A DNA stretch of 64,000 nt. Source: Anodontia alba. Its lineage: Eukaryota; Mollusca; Bivalvia; Lucinida; Lucinidae. Of this stretch, positions 61,847-64,000 are shown in pieces. Below the pieces are notes generated by a model. That model did not search any database. It saw only the letters and a list, made by a program, of their open reading frames with translations, and had not been told where the DNA came from. A program made the position numbers and the translations under genes. The stretch is taken from contig OZ024827.1 of the NCBI GenBank assembly GCA_964016985.1, forward strand, positions 80,985,835 through 81,049,834, read 5' to 3'. The stretch's first letter is position 1. Each line of letters begins with the position of its first letter.

Positions 61847-61879
61847 TTTTTTCTTTCTATGTATGTATGTATGTATGTT
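61762..61879. repeat. TATC, TGTC and TATG microsatellite
   Basis: TATC units, about eleven TGTC units, then TATG units. Apparent Leu/Ser/Tyr/Cys-rich reading frames here are artefacts. Confidence 0.96.
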
Positions 61880-61884
61880 TAGGG

Positions 61885-63750
61885 CTGGGCGCACATGTCC
61901 GAAGGTGCGTTTTCTAATGTTGAGGCTGATATGTATCATGCATGCGATAATACGTTCTAAAAGAAATGACCCGCAGTAATGAACCTACACACAGAAAATG
62001 AAAACAGCTAAAGTACTGAAGGTTTCAGACTTATGGACAATTAGGCCTCATCAATGCCCGCCTCCATATAAATTATCAAAAAGCATGTAATGCCCTTGTT
62101 TGTCTCAGTTAAGTATATTGATCTGTCTAGGTAATAGCATCCTCCGACGGTACCCCAGGGCCGCTAAAAATAGATAGCATAAAATGAAGTTAACGAGATG
62201 AAATACCCGTGGGTCTCCGACGACGAGGTAACAGCGCCTGTGTGAATTTTACGGAAGAAGGCAAGAGATACCTGCTTCCACCCTGGCTTGAATCTCTGAG
62301 GGTTGAATGTGATTCAAAGTACAAAATTAGTGTTCGGCTCGCAAAGCTCCCTAACTCAGTCAGTAAAGAATCACAGAAAAAACAACAACATGTAATTCAA
62401 ATGAAATGGACCATGTGATAAGGGCCCTTGGCAAACACCTCAAACACCAACAAAGTAAATCACCAACTCTTACACCACTGTTAGCGCGAACAAAGACATA
62501 ACACCAAGCATCAGCCTCTCATGAAAGGTTTGAATCGGCGACCCAGCCGACCGTCGTGCACTTCATAATAATAATAATAATAATAACTTTATTCCCAGAG
62601 GATAACATATTTGGCACGAGTGCCAGTCTAACATATGGTCCTCAGTTTTACAAAAAAAAACAAAACAAAAAAAAAAAAACAAGTATGCATGATGATTTAA
62701 AATCACTCCACAAATCAATTTAAGCATGCATATATAAAACATATTCACAAATATAAACAAAGTAAAATGACTCGTACTATATACACAATTGAACACATAA
62801 TTTAAAAATACCTCAGACTATCAGCAGATGGATGGTAAGAAACAGTGCAATATTAGCTAAAACCAGATAAATATTAAATGTGTGTTATGAATACTTTAAA
62901 ATATTTACTTTGTTAAATTTATGTTTCCACTGGCTAAAAGTTGTTGCATTTATATTGTTCGATATATAAGATGTTTTATCACAGATTTGCCATGGTATTT
63001 AAAATTTTTGTTTAAGAATTCAGATCACGTTTGATAAAAAGATTATTAAGAAATAGCCAGATGTTAAATTGCATCTAAGAGTTATCACGTATAAAATTTG
63101 TAAGATTCATATATGAAGAGGTCCTGGTATCACAGTAAGTCGAAGATCACAGATTGTTGAATTAATTGAACATTGTTCGTTTAGGTTCGCACCAGACTCG
63201 GTATTTTTATAAGATTGTTCATAGGTCATATTAGAGGGAGTCCCTGGGGGAACCAAACCTGAAAATTTGAGGCCGGTCTAGTCTTTTTGTCCAAACTCTG
63301 CCCCATCCGACGGCCCGGTAACCCCCGAGGGGCTCCAATAATATGACGTCATTCGTCATCATCTTGAAGCCTGCATCAAATGACATTTTACAGAACATAT
63401 ACTTGAGCGCAATATTTATAGCTTCCCCAACTTGAAACAGAAATTTTTTCAGAAATAATGCATGCTGGAGACATTGGATATGAGAAAACCCTAATTCTCA
63501 ACCATGTTTGTCCCCGGTAGTCTTTACTAATGATCTTTCTAATGCGATGGTTTGATTGTTTCTCGTTCTTTTTAGGCCCACCAGTTCAACCACGGAGGGT
63601 CCATACATAGACATGACATCTAGCATCAGCCTTCTCATGGAAGGTAATTACCAATCATGTTTATTCCCGGTAGCTTTTACTAACAATCTTTCTACTTACC
63701 TAACTAACCGGTGGTTTAATTGTTTCTCGTTCTTTTAAGGCCTACCAGTT
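61885..63750. other. 5' flank of the gene, no gene recognised; local duplication
   Basis: It contains an ATA repeat (62566-62587). A diverged direct duplication (63485-63595 and 63650-63765) shares GTTTGATTGTTTCTCGTTCT or the same with AATTG, and CCNACCAGTTCANCCACG. Another short shared phrase, GCATCAGCCT.CTCATG.AAGG, occurs at 62509 and 63623. No convincing exon. Confidence 0.5.
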
Positions 63751-63756
63751 CAGCCA

Positions 63757-63900
63757 CGCATTACGAAAACATGCCTATATAATTTTGACCCCCTTAAACC
63801 CCACTTTTATATAGTAAAACTGGGGTTTACATGGGTATACATTATTTTTCTTATTTCTGCTCAAAAACATAGATTGTGGGTACTCGTTAGAACCGCTTGG
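63757..63900. mobile_element. Family D' hairpin MITE, right half missing
   Basis: CCTATATAATTTTGACCCCC, GTAAAACTGGGGTTTACATG and the left hairpin arm GATTGTGGGTACTCGTTAGA. It switches abruptly at 63900 to CTCATCAGGGTCTACACTGT of another hairpin family. Confidence 0.8.
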
Positions 63901-64000
63901 CGGCGTCTCATCAGGGTCTACACTGTTTGCTCAAGCCTGTCTGACCAAATACATACAGTAAAGTATAACAAATGGTAAGAGTCATGCTCAGAAAGGTAAA

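Overview
This window is AT-rich invertebrate nuclear DNA. Coding sequence is about 2% of it and occurs only as small exons between repeats. The repeats are mostly short hairpin-cored inverted-repeat transposons, with tRNA-derived SINEs, Helitron/'pearl'-like elements with central tandem repeats, a mariner, Tc1-like relics and a LINE relic. This repertoire, with satellite-like units of about 155 and 322 bp inside mobile elements, resembles a bivalve mollusc, probably a clam-like heteroconch. That is inference from repeat style and not a species identification.

One host gene can be reconstructed, and it covers two thirds of the window on the minus strand, from the ATG at 61200 down to the stop at 18404. 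It encodes a 436-residue sosondowah (SOWAH) family protein. The order is an N-terminal SOWAH winged-helix domain (exons 1-3), a low-complexity Ser/Asp-rich linker (exons 3-5) and ankyrin repeats (exons 6-14). I find 14 coding exons of 124, 62, 252, 168, 51, 102, 12, 3, 3, 90, 3, 3, 73 and 365 nt. All introns are phase 0 except the first and last, which are phase 1. Every join keeps the frame open and rebuilds family-conserved residues.

The main discovery is the cluster of microexons in the ankyrin region: one of 12 nt (DFTS) and four of only 3 nt (G, H, N, G). Each 3-nt exon is flanked by AG and GTAAGT, has a TTTTCAT-type pyrimidine tract upstream, and supplies a residue needed at the tip of an ankyrin hairpin. 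In a manual scan the pattern AG-NNN-GTAAGT on the minus strand occurs only at these four places, all in the correct introns and in the correct order.

Layout. 1-18.4 kb (downstream of the gene): only repeats seen, including a pearl-like element with about eight 155-bp units. 18.4-36.9 kb: ankyrin exons and microexons in MITE-rich introns, plus a Tc1-like relic and a second tandem-repeat element. 36.8-50 kb: linker and winged-helix exons, a mariner nested in a MITE, and a LINE relic. 50-61.2 kb: the 11-kb first intron with a Tc1-like relic, a tandem duplication and a 1-kb TA-flanked MITE. 61.2-64 kb: the 5' side of the gene with TC/TATC/TGTC microsatellites and unrecognised sequence.

Many elements are nested, so their relative ages can be read. 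The eight 'GGGCCCAG' MITEs are flanked by CWG trinucleotides. Several MITEs sit within 10-30 nt of splice sites.
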